NCBI GenBank assembly: GCA_005776945.1
Contig: SXOB01000083.1
Coordinates: forward strand, 1-60,129
Direction: 5' to 3'
DNA length: 60,129 nt
Source: Pseudomonadota bacterium
Lineage (GTDB): Bacteria > Myxococcota_A > UBA796 > GCA-2862545
Positions 59,679-60,129 of the stretch are shown in pieces. The stretch's first letter is position 1, and every line of letters begins with the position of its first letter. Both the position numbers and the translations under genes were made by a program. The notes under the pieces are model-generated. The model was not told where the DNA came from, did no database searches, and saw only the letters and a program-made list of their open reading frames with translations.

Positions 59679-60129
59679 TCAACAGCCGGTCGTGTCGACC
59701 TCAAGGCCCGGTTGGCCGCTGCTCGCGCTGCTCGATCCCCCTTTGCCACCGACGCCGAGGTCGAAGCTCGTGCCGGACATGGAGACGCTCCCGCCTGACG
59801 CGCAAGCGATTCCGACCGATGGGCCGCCGCCGCCGCCGCCGCCGTGGCCGCCGTAGCCTCCCTTACCGCCGGTGCCGCCGTCGCCACCTTCGCCCGAAGC
59901 CTCTCCGAGGCCGAGGAACGCCGCATCATAGCCACCGATGCCACCGCTTCCGCCATTCCCCCCTTCGCCGCCGTCGCCGCCGTTGCCGCCCTCGCCGCCG
60001 TCCCCGGTCCGCATCTCGCCGCCGATTACGGTGACGAAGCTGTCGTGCACGAGCAGGGCCGTGGAGCTGCCACCCCCGGTGCCGCCCGCCCCGGCCGCGC
60101 CGCCGCAGCCGCCGCCGCCGCCGCCGCCG
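59679..60129 (-). CDS. Glycine-rich surface protein, C-terminal part (5' end off window)
   Basis: Partial; at least 150 residues visible with the start beyond the right edge. Sequence alternates GG with D, E, N, S (GGEGGNGGDGGEGG) and poly-Gly runs, interrupted by short hydrophobic strands (LVHDSFVTVIGGEM, PSVGIACASGGSVSMSGTSFDLG), as in parallel beta-helix adhesins with Gly-rich loops or PE-PGRS-like proteins. It ends ...VDTTGC. No domain recognised besides this. Cys near the end may form a disulfide. Stop at 59679. Confidence 0.72.
   Translation of the reverse strand, partial: GGGGGGGCGGAAGAGGTGGGSSTALLVHDSFVTVIGGEMRTGDGGEGGNGGDGGEGGNGGSGGIGGYDAAFLGLGEASGEGGDGGTGGKGGYGGHGGGGGGGPSVGIACASGGSVSMSGTSFDLGVGGKGGSSSASSGQPGLEVDTTGC
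59815..60129 (-). repeat. Low-complexity GGX-coding repeat
   Basis: Dense GCC/CCG/CCA (plus-strand) triplet repeats coding for Gly-Gly-X. Prone to slippage and assembly error; the last ~20 bases of the window are almost pure CCG/GCC. Confidence 0.7.

Noticed and set aside
1..60129. CRISPR, insertion sequences, prophage or rRNA
   Set aside because: No direct-repeat arrays, transposase/integrase motifs or rRNA-like stretches were seen; the IstB-like ATPase has no transposase beside it.

Overview
This is a high-GC, gene-dense chromosomal segment from what looks like a member of the Myxococcota or a related deltaproteobacterial lineage. The evidence is the concentration of FHA-domain proteins, Ser/Thr kinases and sigma-54 activators, a Gld-type ABC/GldG set, a multiheme cytochrome, many lipoproteins, and a chitinase-like lipoprotein ending in a MYXO-CTERM-like tail (Cys-Ser motif, hydrophobic stretch, Arg-rich end). 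About 60 protein genes and three tRNAs were recognised. No gene-free stretch exceeds 300 bases. I saw no insertion sequence, prophage, CRISPR array or rRNA. GTG and TTG starts are frequent, and many genes are joined by 4-base GTGA/ATGA stop-start overlaps.

Left part (1-27000). The minus-strand protein-quality cluster tig-clpP-clpX (clpX runs off the left edge) is followed by tRNA-Leu, tRNA-Lys and tRNA-His and a plus-strand RpoH-type sigma factor. A divergent pair of unrecognised genes (a degenerate ATPase-like protein and a winged-helix-like protein) leads into a regulatory stretch: a gamma-glutamylcyclotransferase-like protein, two sigma-54 activators (one with an FHA domain), a coiled-coil protein and a large TPR protein. 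Next come an acidic-headed beta-barrel protein and a plus-strand chain: unknown, DnaC-like helicase loader with Cys clusters, unknown, methylmalonyl-CoA epimerase, nagZ, lipoprotein, zinc-ribbon Ser/Thr kinase. The kinase overlaps tail-to-tail with a large FHA protein. DUF1015 and DUF1292 genes then flank the serine genes serC and serA, and a receiver-EAL protein follows.

Middle (27000-37400). A long minus-strand series runs ribF-aroE-FHA-(double FHA/membrane)-HEAT lipoprotein-rplU-rpmA-obgE-rsfS-rlmH, so signalling and envelope genes lie inside a translation/ribosome-assembly neighbourhood. On the plus strand lie a small secreted protein, an arylsulfotransferase-like lipoprotein and a degenerate-GGDEF/EAL protein.

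Right part (37400-60129). Two overlapping genes of the histidine ammonia-lyase fold come first. The first keeps nearly all catalytic landmarks. The second has lost the MIO-forming serine. This may be a heteromeric lyase or mutase with a catalytically dead partner, and is the most interesting candidate system here. Facing it is a three-gene operon of two paralogous GT-C-type membrane glycosyltransferases and a secreted thioredoxin-octaheme cytochrome fusion. A GH18-like lipoprotein, a membrane protein, a second Ser/Thr kinase and a GldA-GldF-GldG-like ABC system follow. Then come an SCP2-like protein, a secreted protein, a minus-strand trio (membrane protein with a sigma-like helix region plus a ZAS zinc motif, PHP phosphoesterase, Rossmann-like protein), an Ig-like lipoprotein, and the C-terminus of a glycine-rich surface protein that runs off the right edge.
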